A DNA stretch of 64,000 bases from Actinoplanes flavus (GTDB lineage: Bacteria > Actinomycetota > Actinomycetes > Mycobacteriales > Micromonosporaceae): contig NZ_JAGFNS010000029.1 in the NCBI RefSeq assembly GCF_017592555.1, positions 62,001-126,000 of the forward strand. Direction: 5' to 3'. Position numbers and translations under genes: made by a program. Below the pieces are notes generated by a model. That model saw only the letters and a program-made list of their open reading frames with translations, had not been told where the DNA came from and did not search any database. This document shows, one piece after another, positions 54,399 to 62,020 of this stretch (position 1 is its first letter; every line of letters begins with the position of its first letter).

Positions 54399-55171
54399 GC
54401 GGCGGCCGCGCGCAGCAGTTCCGGGTCGTGCGCGTTGACGATCGTCAGGGTGGGGTCGGCGGCGGCCCACAGCTCGGTGAGGCGGTCATGGTTGGCGCGG
54501 ACCAGGCGCCGGTCGTGGGCGATGGCCGCCTCCAAGGTGGCCAGGACACGATGGCGGCGGGTCACACCGTCGATCTGCCCGCGGTGGTAGAAGGCGTCGC
54601 CGGCGTGCAGGATCCAGCCGTCGCCGGTGTCGACCGCCACGGCGGCGTGGCCGCGGGTGTGGCCGGGCATCGCGATCAGGACCACCCCCGGGACGATCTC
54701 GGTGGCGGCGGCGAAACCGCGCCAGCCGTCGCCCTTCGCCGGATCGTGTTCTACCAGGTGAGGGTGGTGCTCACGCTGGGCCGGCAGGTAGCGGGAGCGC
54801 TCGTTCCACGTCCGCGGGTGCTGGGCGGCGCCCGACTCGGCGGCGGTCAGGTGTATCCGGGCCTGCGGGAAGTCGGCGGTGCCACCGGAATGGTCCGCGT
54901 CGTAGTGGGTGAGCACGATGTCCCGTACGTCGTCGGGGTCCAGTTGAAGGCGTTGCAGCTGCCGGAAGGCGGACTCCTCCGGATCGAGCACCGGTTTGAT
55001 CAGATGGCGCGAGGCGCCGATGCGGTGCGCCGGCTCGGCGGCGTCACGCAGACCGAAACCCGAGTCGACCAGCAGCAGCCCTTCGGCGGTCTCGACCGCG
55101 AGCACGTGGCAGACCAGGCTCGGGGTGAGGGGCGGGCGCATGGTTCCGCAATTGAGGTGGTGGACCTTCAC
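54371..55171 (-). CDS. Metallo-beta-lactamase-fold hydrolase (lactonase-like)
   Basis: The 266-residue protein shows the metal-binding core LTHYDADHSGGTADF (H-x-D-x-D-H), an HTRGHAAVAV His, an HAGDAFYHRG Asp and a C-terminal NAHDPELL His, as in AHL-lactonase-like enzymes. GTG 55171 is chosen because it overlaps the upstream gene's stop (GTGA) and GGGAGA lies six bases before it. Its last codons AAAHPRHSGPR overlap the SDR remnant. With the upstream gene it forms a two-gene operon. Substrate unknown. Confidence 0.85.
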   Translation of the reverse strand: MKVHHLNCGTMRPPLTPSLVCHVLAVETAEGLLLVDSGFGLRDAAEPAHRIGASRHLIKPVLDPEESAFRQLQRLQLDPDDVRDIVLTHYDADHSGGTADFPQARIHLTAAESGAAQHPRTWNERSRYLPAQREHHPHLVEHDPAKGDGWRGFAAATEIVPGVVLIAMPGHTRGHAAVAVDTGDGWILHAGDAFYHRGQIDGVTRRHRVLATLEAAIAHDRRLVRANHDRLTELWAAADPTLTIVNAHDPELLRAAAAHPRHSGPR

Positions 55172-55977
55172 AGAGGCTCTCCCAGGGTCGGCAGCGTCAA
55201 CTCCACGTCGTCGATGGCGGCCTGTTCGCCGAGGAACCGCATCGTGGTCCGGAAGTCGTCGGCGAAGCGTGGCATAGGACGCAGCGGCCGGTCGAGAGGG
55301 CGGGTGAAATCGTCCCAGTGGATCGGGACGACCCGGCGGGCGCCGGTACGCCGGACGAGCCGGTCCCAGTAGGTCGCCCGGAACCCGGCGGACTGCTTCC
55401 CGAGCCCGCCGACGCCCAGGAAGACGGTGCCGGCGGGGTGGCCGTCGAGGTCGGCGTGGTTGGCGCTGGCGTGGATGAGCAGCCGCTCGTCGCCGTGTGT
55501 CACGTGCAGGGTGTGACACTCGCCGGTCCGGTAGTCGCGGGCCCGCGCGCCGAGCCCGATCGGCCGGTCGACGGTTCCGGGGAAGAGGTCGCCGGGGCTG
55601 TGCAGCGTCGGCAACACCCTTATCCGGAAATTTCCTATCTCGACCTGGTCGGTCGTGGTGAAACGGTCCACAGGGAAGCCGTGGCCGAGTGCGATGTTCC
55701 GGGTCGACGCCGAGCCGAACAGTCGCGCCCCGGTCATCATCGCGACCGTGGGCGCGTCCAGCGCGTGATCGTAGTGCGAGTGCATCACGAACAGCCCGTC
55801 CACGGAGGTGATCCCGAACCGCCGCAGCGCCGCGGCGATCCGCTCCCGATCCGGCCGCACCCGCCCGGCCAGCACCCGCAGCAGCCCCGGCCGCGAGAAG
55901 AACCCGTCGGTGAGCAGGGTGGTCCGCCCGTCACTGAGCAGGACGGTCGAGACCCCGAGGAACACCTTCCGCATCAT
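55168..55977 (-). CDS. Metallo-beta-lactamase-fold hydrolase (UlaG-like)
   Basis: The 269-residue enzyme carries MHSHYDHALDAPTVAMMTGA (H-x-H-x-D-H), a RVLPTLHSPGDLF segment, LLIHASANHADLDGH and PIHWDDFTRPLDRPL, typical of the L-ascorbate-6-phosphate lactonase-like branch. It starts MMRKVFLGVSTVLLSDGRTT at ATG 55977 (ATG 55974 is also possible). The divergent TetR gene and the nested palindrome upstream suggest direct repression. It is coupled to the second MBL gene by a GTGA overlap. Confidence 0.85.
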   Translation of the reverse strand: MMRKVFLGVSTVLLSDGRTTLLTDGFFSRPGLLRVLAGRVRPDRERIAAALRRFGITSVDGLFVMHSHYDHALDAPTVAMMTGARLFGSASTRNIALGHGFPVDRFTTTDQVEIGNFRIRVLPTLHSPGDLFPGTVDRPIGLGARARDYRTGECHTLHVTHGDERLLIHASANHADLDGHPAGTVFLGVGGLGKQSAGFRATYWDRLVRRTGARRVVPIHWDDFTRPLDRPLRPMPRFADDFRTTMRFLGEQAAIDDVELTLPTLGEPL

Positions 55978-56060
55978 CGCCGAGCCTAGCCCGGGTGGCT
56001 CAGCGTCCACGATCGCGCCGAGGGCCCGCCGCTGAACCGGGCAGCGCCACCCTGTCGTAT

Positions 56061-56094
56061 GGTAACGTCGCGTATCCAGATACATGGTGTTACC
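56061..56094. promoter_or_regulatory. Nested 34-bp palindrome between the MBL operon and the TetR gene
   Basis: Two inverted repeats share exactly the same centre (56077/56078): outer arms GGTAAC (56061-56066) and GTTACC (56089-56094), inner arms GTATC (56072-56076) and GATAC (56079-56083) around CA. The architecture fits two dimers or a large TetR dimer. It lies in the divergent promoter region and ends 12 bp before the TetR start. Confidence 0.75.
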
Positions 56095-56106
56095 GAAAGG
56101 GAAGGT

Positions 56107-56688
56107 ATGCGGCTGACACGCGCCGAGCAGCAGCGGCTCACCCGGCAGCGGTTGCTGGAGGCGGCGGTCGCGGCCTTTCTGGAGCGGGGCTATCTCGCCG
56201 CGACCGTCGAGGAGATCGCCGCCGCGGGTGGATATACGCGTGGCGCCGTCTACAAGCAGTTCGGCGGTAAGGAAGGGCTCTGGCAGGCCATCGTCGACAC
56301 CCGGGCCGAGGAGTTGATGCGGGGGCTCGCCGTGGCCCTCGACCAGGCCGGCAGCCGGGAGGACCTGCTCGCCGTCCTCACCCCGGGCGGCGGTGACCAG
56401 GCCCGCTGGGCGCTGGTGTCCGCCGAGGCGGTGGCGGCGATGTCCGGCAACCCCCGGCACGCGGCCACCATGGCGGCACTCCAGGACCGGTTCGACACCG
56501 AGATCACGGCGCTGCTGGAGCGGCACTGCGCCCGTCTCGGCCTCACCCCGGCGATGCCGCTGCCGCACCTGGTCGTCGCGTGGGGCTCGATGGGGGCCGG
56601 GCTGGCGCTGCGGCAGGCGATCCACCCCGGCACCGACGCGGCCGCCGTCACCGCGAGCCTGCTGGACGCGCTCTTTCGCAAGGAGTGA
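56107..56688 (+). CDS. TetR-family repressor of the MBL-fold gene pair
   Basis: About 193 residues. The N-terminal HTH is LLEAAVAAFLERGYLAATVE then IAAAGGYTRGAVYKQFGGK. The C-terminal ligand domain includes WALVSAEAVAAMSGNPRHAA. ATG 56107 (MRLTRAEQQRLTRQRL) is chosen over ATG 56059 because the earlier start would put the palindrome in coding sequence. AAAGGGAAGG lies immediately upstream. Control of itself and the divergent MBL operon is inferred from layout. Confidence 0.88.
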   Translation: MRLTRAEQQRLTRQRLLEAAVAAFLERGYLAATVEEIAAAGGYTRGAVYKQFGGKEGLWQAIVDTRAEELMRGLAVALDQAGSREDLLAVLTPGGGDQARWALVSAEAVAAMSGNPRHAATMAALQDRFDTEITALLERHCARLGLTPAMPLPHLVVAWGSMGAGLALRQAIHPGTDAAAVTASLLDALFRKE

Positions 56689-56691
56689 AGG

Positions 56692-57060
56692 ATGAATCCG
56701 CTGTCCCGGATCCTCCGGCGGTTCGCCGACGCCGTCTCGCACGCCGACACGGGCCCCTACGCGGGCGCGCCCCGCAACCCCGAGCTGCGTGTCGGGGACG
56801 AGCAGACCTACTCCACGGTGCGGTATGCGACCGGCCACATCGCGCACATCGCCACCGCGGTCCGCGAGGACACGTGTCCCCGGTGCGGCTCGCCGATGGC
56901 CGAGACCCACGAGATCCAGCAGCGTGAGGGCTCGGCGGTGCGCCTGCGTACGGGCTCGGCCCGCGCCTGCCCGGCGTGCGAGCCGGACTCCTGGCTGCTG
57001 CGGTCGCAGACGAGCGCGGCGGTCCGCGCCCGCGAGGCGGCCCGCCGCAACGTCGTCTGA
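56692..57060 (+). CDS. Small protein with split CxxC zinc-ribbon-like motif
   Basis: The 122-residue protein begins MNPLSRILRRFADAVSHADT. A DTCPRCGSPM pair near 61-68 and an RACPACEPDS pair near 92-99 form a likely four-Cys zinc site. The C-terminus is helical and basic. Its ATG lies three bases after the TetR stop, so both are in one transcript. No family is recognised; DNA or RNA binding is possible. Confidence 0.7.
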   Translation: MNPLSRILRRFADAVSHADTGPYAGAPRNPELRVGDEQTYSTVRYATGHIAHIATAVREDTCPRCGSPMAETHEIQQREGSAVRLRTGSARACPACEPDSWLLRSQTSAAVRAREAARRNVV

Positions 57061-57061
57061 G

Positions 57062-58468
57062 TCAGCCGGCGGTCACCGGCGCGGGCGCGATCTCACGGGC
57101 GGGGCGGCGGAGTACGAGCACGGCGACCAGGAGAGCCGTGGCCAGGAGGCCGGCCGAGGTGGCGAAGGCGAGCCGGTAGCCGCCGGTCAGCGCGGCCGCC
57201 TGGTCGGCGCCGGCGGTCAGCAGACGGTCGGTGCGGGTGGCGGCCAGTGTGGAGAGCACCGCCACGCCGAGGGCCATGCCGACCTGCTGCGTGGTGTTGA
57301 ACAGGCCGGAGGCGAGCCCCGCGTCGCTCTGTTCGGCGCCGGACATGCCCAGGGTGGCCAGCGCCGGCAGGACCAGGCCGCCGCCGGAGATCAGCAGCAT
57401 CACCGGCAGCAGGTCGGTGACGTACGACGCCTGCACGGGGATGCGGGTGAGCAGCGCCATGGCCGCGATCAGCAGCAGGAGCCCGGCACGCAGCACGGTG
57501 TGGGCGCCGAACCGGGTACTGAGCGGGGCGGACACGAACAGCGAGACCACCCCGATGCCGACGGCGGCCGGGAGCATGGCGAGGCCGGTCTCCAGGGCGC
57601 CGTACCCGAGGACCTTCTGCATGTGCAGCGCGACCAGCACCTGGAAGGCGAACATCCCGGACAGCGACAGCATCTGGGCCAGGTTGGCGCCGGTGACGTC
57701 CCGGGACCGCAGGATCCGCAGTGGCATGAGCGGCTCGCGTGCGGTTACCTGCCGGGCCACGAATCCGGCCAGCAGGGCGAGGGCGACGGTTGCGGTGAGC
57801 CAGGCGTACCGGCCGTTCGTGACGATCGTGTAGATGCCCAGCATCAACCCGGAGGTGACCAGGACGGCGCCGAGGACGTCGGTGTGGGGCGACCATCCGG
57901 CGCCGCGTTCGGCGGGCAGGGCGACCAGCGCCAGCGCGATGGTGGCGACCCCGATCGGCACGTTGATGAAGAAGATCCACGGCCAGCTCAGCACGTCGGT
58001 GAGCACCCCGCCGAGCACCTGCCCGATGGACGCGCCGGCCGCCCCGGTGAAGCTGAAGACCGCGATCGCCTTGCCGCGCTCGACCGGGTCGGTGAAGAGC
58101 GTGACCAGGATGCCGAGCACCACCGCCGAGGCCAGCGCGCTGCCGACACCCTGGAGGAACCGGGCCGTGATCAGCAGGCCGGGTCCGGTGGCGAGGCCGG
58201 CGAGCAGGGACGCCCCGGTGAAGACGGCGTTGCCGGCGAGGAACATCCGGCGGCGGCCGAGCAGGTCACCGAGTCGCCCGGCGAGCAGCAGCAGTCCGCC
58301 GAACGGGATCAGGTAGGCGTTGACCATCCAGCTCAGGCCGGTCGCGGTGAAGCCGACGTCCGCCTGGATCGCGGGCATCGCCACGGTGACGATGCTGCCG
58401 TCGAGGACGGTCATCAGGCCGGTCGCGGAGAGCACGGCGAGCGCGGTCCAGCGTTTCGGGTACGACAT
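57062..58468 (-). CDS. MFS multidrug exporter, DHA2 (EmrB/QacA) type
   Basis: The 468-residue protein has fourteen predicted helices. The motif-A-like loop GRLGDLLGRRRMFLAG and motif C-type GAAGASIGQVLGGVL are present. TVLDGSIVTVAMPAIQADVG is typical of drug:H+ antiporters with 14 helices. It is transcribed from a region carrying a MarR-type palindrome, immediately downstream of the marR gene on the same strand. The export substrate is unknown; hydrophobic cations or antibiotics are usual for the family. Confidence 0.92.
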   Translation of the reverse strand: MSYPKRWTALAVLSATGLMTVLDGSIVTVAMPAIQADVGFTATGLSWMVNAYLIPFGGLLLLAGRLGDLLGRRRMFLAGNAVFTGASLLAGLATGPGLLITARFLQGVGSALASAVVLGILVTLFTDPVERGKAIAVFSFTGAAGASIGQVLGGVLTDVLSWPWIFFINVPIGVATIALALVALPAERGAGWSPHTDVLGAVLVTSGLMLGIYTIVTNGRYAWLTATVALALLAGFVARQVTAREPLMPLRILRSRDVTGANLAQMLSLSGMFAFQVLVALHMQKVLGYGALETGLAMLPAAVGIGVVSLFVSAPLSTRFGAHTVLRAGLLLLIAAMALLTRIPVQASYVTDLLPVMLLISGGGLVLPALATLGMSGAEQSDAGLASGLFNTTQQVGMALGVAVLSTLAATRTDRLLTAGADQAAALTGGYRLAFATSAGLLATALLVAVLVLRRPAREIAPAPVTAG

Positions 58469-58506
58469 GGGGTTCCTCTCGTCGGATCGACGAAAGGAAC
58501 GCTAGC

Positions 58507-58530
58507 AGATAGTTCGGTTACGGACTATCT
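58507..58530. promoter_or_regulatory. MarR-type operator AGATAGT-N10-ACTATCT
   Basis: Arms of seven bases with two further matched pairs inside (C...G and G...C) form a 24-bp dyad in an AT-rich stretch. It lies between the marR stop (58540) and the MFS start (58468). On the minus strand it is 39 bp before the exporter ATG, overlapping its probable promoter. Confidence 0.7.
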
Positions 58531-58539
58531 CTATCTTCC

Positions 58540-59028
58540 CTACTTTGCGCGCTCCCGGGGACGACGGGCCGCGTGCGGACCCTCGGCGGGGGCGGCCAGA
58601 TGCTCGGTGGCCAGCCGGTTCAGGGCGCGGACCAGCACCGCGCGCTCCTCGTCGGGCAGTGAGCGCAGCGCGTCGCGGTGCACCCCGTCGACGATCTCCT
58701 GGCTGCGCTTGGCGATCTCCGCGCCGGCGGCGGTGACCGCGATGATCCGGGCCCGGCGGTCGGTGCTGGACGGGCGGCGTTCCGCGTACCCCGCCTTCTC
58801 CAGCGCGTCGACCGTGGCCACCATCGTGGTCTTGTCCATGTCGCCCAGCTCGGCCAGCTGGATCTGGGTGCGCTCCTGCTCCAGCGCGTGCACCAGCACA
58901 CAGTGCATCCGCGCGGTCAGGCCGATCTCGCCCAGCCCCGCCGCCATCCGGCTACGCAGCACGTGGCTGGTGTGATCGAGCAGGTAGGACAGGTCGGACT
59001 CGGTGCGGGTGGGCGCCATCGCGGTCAT
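58540..59028 (-). CDS. MarR-family transcriptional regulator
   Basis: About 162 residues. The winged helix is visible as QIQLAELGDMDKTTMVATVD, ALEKAGYAERRPSSTDRRAR and RIIAVTAAGAEIA. LTARMHCVLVHALEQE precedes it. The C-terminal tail is basic (HAARRPRERAK). ATG 59028 or ATG 59019 are possible starts; longer frames are antisense to the next gene. It likely represses the exporter gene just downstream and is released by the exported compound (family-based inference). Confidence 0.9.
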   Translation of the reverse strand: MTAMAPTRTESDLSYLLDHTSHVLRSRMAAGLGEIGLTARMHCVLVHALEQERTQIQLAELGDMDKTTMVATVDALEKAGYAERRPSSTDRRARIIAVTAAGAEIAKRSQEIVDGVHRDALRSLPDEERAVLVRALNRLATEHLAAPAEGPHAARRPRERAK

Positions 59029-59128
59029 GCGACGAGCGTAGCCGGGGATGGTTTCGCGCCGGACGATCCGCGACCGATCGGAAACCGTTGTCCGTCGCCA
59101 CGAGCGTGCGGATGGCAGGCTTTCTCCT

Positions 59129-59653
59129 GTGGCGCACCGGCTGATCCTGATCAACGGGCTTCCCGGCTCGGGCAAGAGCACTCTGGCCGGGCGCCTGGCG
59201 CCCGCGCTGCGCGTACCCCTGATCGGGAAGGACCTGGTGAAAGAGGCCCTGGCCGGAGCCGCGCCGGGTGTCCCGCCGACGGCGGTGGGCCGGATCGCGG
59301 CGCAGGTGATGTGGGAGCTGGCGGCCGTCACGCCGGGTGTGGTCATCCTGGAGAGCTGGTGGTTCCGGCCGCGCGACCTCGGTTTCGTGACCGAGGGCAT
59401 CGCCCGATCGGGTGCCCGCGCGACCGTGGAGGTCTGGTGCGACGTGCCCGCCGAGGTGGCCCTGGAACGCTACCGCGACCGGCGGCGCGGCACCCTGTAC
59501 GAGGACGGCGATCGCCTGCGTGACGACTGGCCGCGGTGGGCGGTGGAGGCGTCGCCGCTCGCCGTCGGCCCGGTCGTCACCGTCGAGACCGACCGCCCGG
59601 TGATCGCCACCCGACTGATCCGGGCGATCAGCGAGGCCATCGGCGGGGTGTAG
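59129..59653 (+). CDS. P-loop kinase/ATPase (AAA_33-like nucleotide or small-molecule kinase)
   Basis: About 174 residues. The Walker A LILINGLPGSGKSTLAGRL is at the N-terminus. A later VWCDVPAEVALERYRDRRR and VTVETDRPVIATRLIRAI are typical of AAA_33/zeta-toxin-like kinases with a lid Arg-rich helix. GTG 59129 is chosen because the fold begins at once; the longer frame from 59048 is antisense to the marR region. Substrate unknown. No antitoxin gene is adjacent, so a toxin role is not supported. Confidence 0.83.
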   Translation: MAHRLILINGLPGSGKSTLAGRLAPALRVPLIGKDLVKEALAGAAPGVPPTAVGRIAAQVMWELAAVTPGVVILESWWFRPRDLGFVTEGIARSGARATVEVWCDVPAEVALERYRDRRRGTLYEDGDRLRDDWPRWAVEASPLAVGPVVTVETDRPVIATRLIRAISEAIGGV

Positions 59654-59750
59654 CCGGCCGGCAGAAGGCGCGGCGTAGCCGTATGGCACGAGAGCGGGGT
59701 GTGGCCGGCCGGCAGAAGGCGGCGTGACCGATGGCAGGAAAGGTGGGAAC
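59644..59750. repeat. Two imperfect 52-bp direct repeats
   Basis: CGGGGTGTAGCCGGCCGGCA at about 59645 recurs as CGGGGTGTGGCCGGCCGGCA at about 59697. Each is followed by GAAGGCG-type and ATGGCA(C/G)GA(G/A)A phrases, with small indels. The first copy forms the stop of the kinase gene. Confidence 0.65.
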
Positions 59751-59793
59751 CGCGTCGTTGCGGCCATGAGGCGCGGCCGCGAGGGTAGAGGGC

Positions 59794-60726
59794 GTGGACG
59801 TGCTGATCCTGCTCTTCGACGGCGTGCAGAGTCTCGACGTGACCGGGCCGATGGAGGTGTTCGCGGGTGCCGGCTACCGGGTCGCCACCGCGAGCACGGG
59901 CGGCGCCCCGGTCCGTACGTCGAGCGGCCTCACCCTGCTGCCGGACGGTGAGCCGGGCGACCGGCGGCCGGACATCCTGGTCGTCCCCGGCGGACCCGGC
60001 ACCCGCGCCGCCCAGCAGGGGATCGTCGACTGGATCCGGGCCAACGCCGGTCACGTGCCCCGGATCATGTCGGTCTGTTCCGGCGCGTTCCTGCTGGCCG
60101 AGGCGGGTCTGCTGAGTGGCCGCCGGGTCACCACCCACTGGAGTTTCGCCGGCACGCTGGCCCGCCGGCACCCGGACGTGTGCGTGGATCCGGAGCCGAT
60201 CTTCATCCGGGACGGCCGGATCTCCACGTCGGCCGGGGTCACCGCCGGCATCGACCTGGCGCTGGCCCTGGTCGAGGAGGACCTGGGCCGCGACACCGCC
60301 CTGACCATCGCCCGGCACCTGGTGATGTTCCTGCGCCGGCCGGCCAACCAGACCCAGTTTTCGGCGCAGCTGTCCGCACAGGTCGCGGCCCGTCCGGGGT
60401 TGCGGGAGGTGCAGCGGTGGATCGCCGACAACCCGGCCGCCGACCTCAGCGTCGAGGAGCTGGCCCGGCGCGCCAGCCTGTCACCGCGCCAGTTCGCCCG
60501 CGCGTTCACCGCCGAGGTCGGGCAGACCCCCGGCCGGTACGTGGACGCCACCCGCCTGGAGACCGCCCGCCGCCTGCTCGAGGACGGCATCGGGGGCATC
60601 GAGCAGGTCGCCCGCGCCAGCGGGTACGGCACCCCGGAGGCGATGCGCCGCGCCTTCCTGCGGGTGCTGGGGGTCTCCCCGTCCGAGTATCAACGGCGCT
60701 TCCGCCCCGTACCGATGGAGGTTTGA
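59794..60726 (+). CDS. GlxA-family regulator: DJ-1/PfpI domain fused to AraC HTH
   Basis: The 310-residue protein has an N-terminal class I glutamine-amidotransferase-like domain (about 1-185) with VLILLFDGVQSLDVTGPMEV and MSVCSGAFLLAEAGLL (the nucleophile-elbow Cys). The C-terminal AraC domain (about 215-305) contains DLSVEELARRASLSPRQFAR and IEQVARASGYGTPEAMRRAF. These regulators usually control neighbouring hydratase or amine-catabolism genes. The next gene, 3 bp downstream, encodes a second PfpI-type protein. Confidence 0.92.
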   Translation: MDVLILLFDGVQSLDVTGPMEVFAGAGYRVATASTGGAPVRTSSGLTLLPDGEPGDRRPDILVVPGGPGTRAAQQGIVDWIRANAGHVPRIMSVCSGAFLLAEAGLLSGRRVTTHWSFAGTLARRHPDVCVDPEPIFIRDGRISTSAGVTAGIDLALALVEEDLGRDTALTIARHLVMFLRRPANQTQFSAQLSAQVAARPGLREVQRWIADNPAADLSVEELARRASLSPRQFARAFTAEVGQTPGRYVDATRLETARRLLEDGIGGIEQVARASGYGTPEAMRRAFLRVLGVSPSEYQRRFRPVPMEV

Positions 60727-60729
60727 GAA

Positions 60730-61365
60730 ATGCAGTTGGCGATCGTCCTCTTCGAACGTCTCACCGCGCTGGACGCGATCGGGCCCTACGAGGTGCTGAG
60801 CCGGGTGCCCGGCCTGGAGGTGGTCTTCGTGGGGGAGCGGACCGGTCAGGTGCGCACCGAGGTCGGCAGTCTCGGGTTGACGGTGGACGCCACCTACGCC
60901 GACGTGCCGCGCCCGGATGTGATCCTGGTGCCGGGCGGTCCCGGCCAGAACGACCACATGACCGACGGCCCGATGCACCGCTGGCTGCGTGCCGCCGACG
61001 CGACGAGCACCTGGACCGCGTCGGTGTGCACCGGTTCGCTGATCCTGGCGGCGGCCGGGCTGCTCGACGGCCGGCGGGCCACGTCGCACTGGCTGGCCCT
61101 GGACGGCCTGGCCGCGTTCGGCGCGATTCCGGCGGAGGAACGCATGGTCACGGACGGGAAGTACGTGACGGCGGCCGGGGTGTCGGCCGGCATCGACATG
61201 GCGCTGACGCTGGTCGGCGAGATGGCGGGCGCAACCGTGGCACAGGCGGTGCAGTTGGGCATCGAGTACGACCCGCAGCCGCCCTATCCGGCCGGTTCGC
61301 CGCGCACGGCCCCGGCGGAGGTGGTAGCGGTGGTGCGGGGGGTTCGTGACTCCATCCTGAACTAG
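60730..61365 (+). CDS. DJ-1/PfpI-family protein (isonitrile hydratase-like)
   Basis: The 211-residue protein resembles the N-terminal domain of its neighbour: LAIVLFERLTALDAIGPYEV and TASVCTGSLILAAAGLLDGR with the elbow Cys, and YVTAAGVSAGIDMALTLVGE. Isonitrile hydratase (InhA) belongs to this branch, but the exact activity is not shown. GAGG (60718-60721) precedes ATG 60730. Co-transcribed with the GlxA-type regulator. Confidence 0.9.
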   Translation: MQLAIVLFERLTALDAIGPYEVLSRVPGLEVVFVGERTGQVRTEVGSLGLTVDATYADVPRPDVILVPGGPGQNDHMTDGPMHRWLRAADATSTWTASVCTGSLILAAAGLLDGRRATSHWLALDGLAAFGAIPAEERMVTDGKYVTAAGVSAGIDMALTLVGEMAGATVAQAVQLGIEYDPQPPYPAGSPRTAPAEVVAVVRGVRDSILN

Positions 61366-61379
61366 GTTCCTCGAGAGGC

Positions 61380-62015
61380 GTGCTGTCCGTGTACGAGCTG
61401 CTCACGAAGATCGTCCGGCTGCGTGTGGAAGGCGCCGAGCACGTGCCGCCGACCGGTCCGCTGCTGTTGGCGTCGAATCACCTGTCGGTCACCGACTCGA
61501 CGTTCCTGCCGATGGCCCTGGCCCGCAAGGTGATCTTCATGGCGAAGGCGGAGTACTTCACCGGGCGCGGTCCGGGTGGGCGGCTGGTCTCCTGGTTCAT
61601 GGCCCGCGACGGGCAGGTGGCGGTGGACCGTGACGACACCCGGGCGGCGGTCCGGTCGCTCGACGCGTGCCTCGGCGTGCTGCTGCGCGGTGAGGCGTTC
61701 GGGATCTACCCGGAGGGGACACGCTCGCCGGACGGGCGGCTCTACCGCGGCCGTACCGGGGTGGCGTGGCTGGCGCTCAAGTCGGGCGCGCCGGTGGTGC
61801 CGGTGGCGATGTCCGGCACCGACCGGGTGCTGCCGCCGGGCCGGATCGTTCCGCGGCCGGCCCGGGTCTCGGTGGTCTTCGGCAAGCCGGTCCCGTTGTC
61901 CGGAGTCGCCGCCGACCCGGACAACGCCCAGGACCGGCGGGCCGCCACCGACATGATCATGGCGGCGATCGCGGAACTGTCCGGTCAGGACTACGTGCCC
62001 CGCTACGCGAGGTAG
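61380..62015 (+). CDS. plsC: 1-acyl-sn-glycerol-3-phosphate acyltransferase family protein
   Basis: The 211-residue protein has the acyltransferase motifs in order: NHLSVTDSTFLPMALARKV (H-x4-D), IFMAKAEYFTG, FGIYPEGTRSPDGRLYRGRT (EGTR) and VVPVAMSGTDRVLP. It transfers an acyl chain to lysophosphatidate or a related acceptor at the membrane. GTG 61380 and GTG 61389 are alternative starts; the AGAGG at 61373-61377 is close to the first and far from the second. It follows the PfpI gene by 14 bp. Confidence 0.9.
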   Translation: MLSVYELLTKIVRLRVEGAEHVPPTGPLLLASNHLSVTDSTFLPMALARKVIFMAKAEYFTGRGPGGRLVSWFMARDGQVAVDRDDTRAAVRSLDACLGVLLRGEAFGIYPEGTRSPDGRLYRGRTGVAWLALKSGAPVVPVAMSGTDRVLPPGRIVPRPARVSVVFGKPVPLSGVAADPDNAQDRRAATDMIMAAIAELSGQDYVPRYAR

Positions 62016-62020
62016 GTGGC

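Noticed and set aside
53237..55372. 711-residue plus-strand frame
   Set aside because: It overlaps the lipoprotein in another frame and is antisense to the MBL-fold gene; Arg/Gly-rich shadow composition.
59129..59653. Zeta-type toxin of a toxin-antitoxin pair
   Set aside because: Only the P-loop kinase fold is supported; no small antitoxin gene lies next to it.
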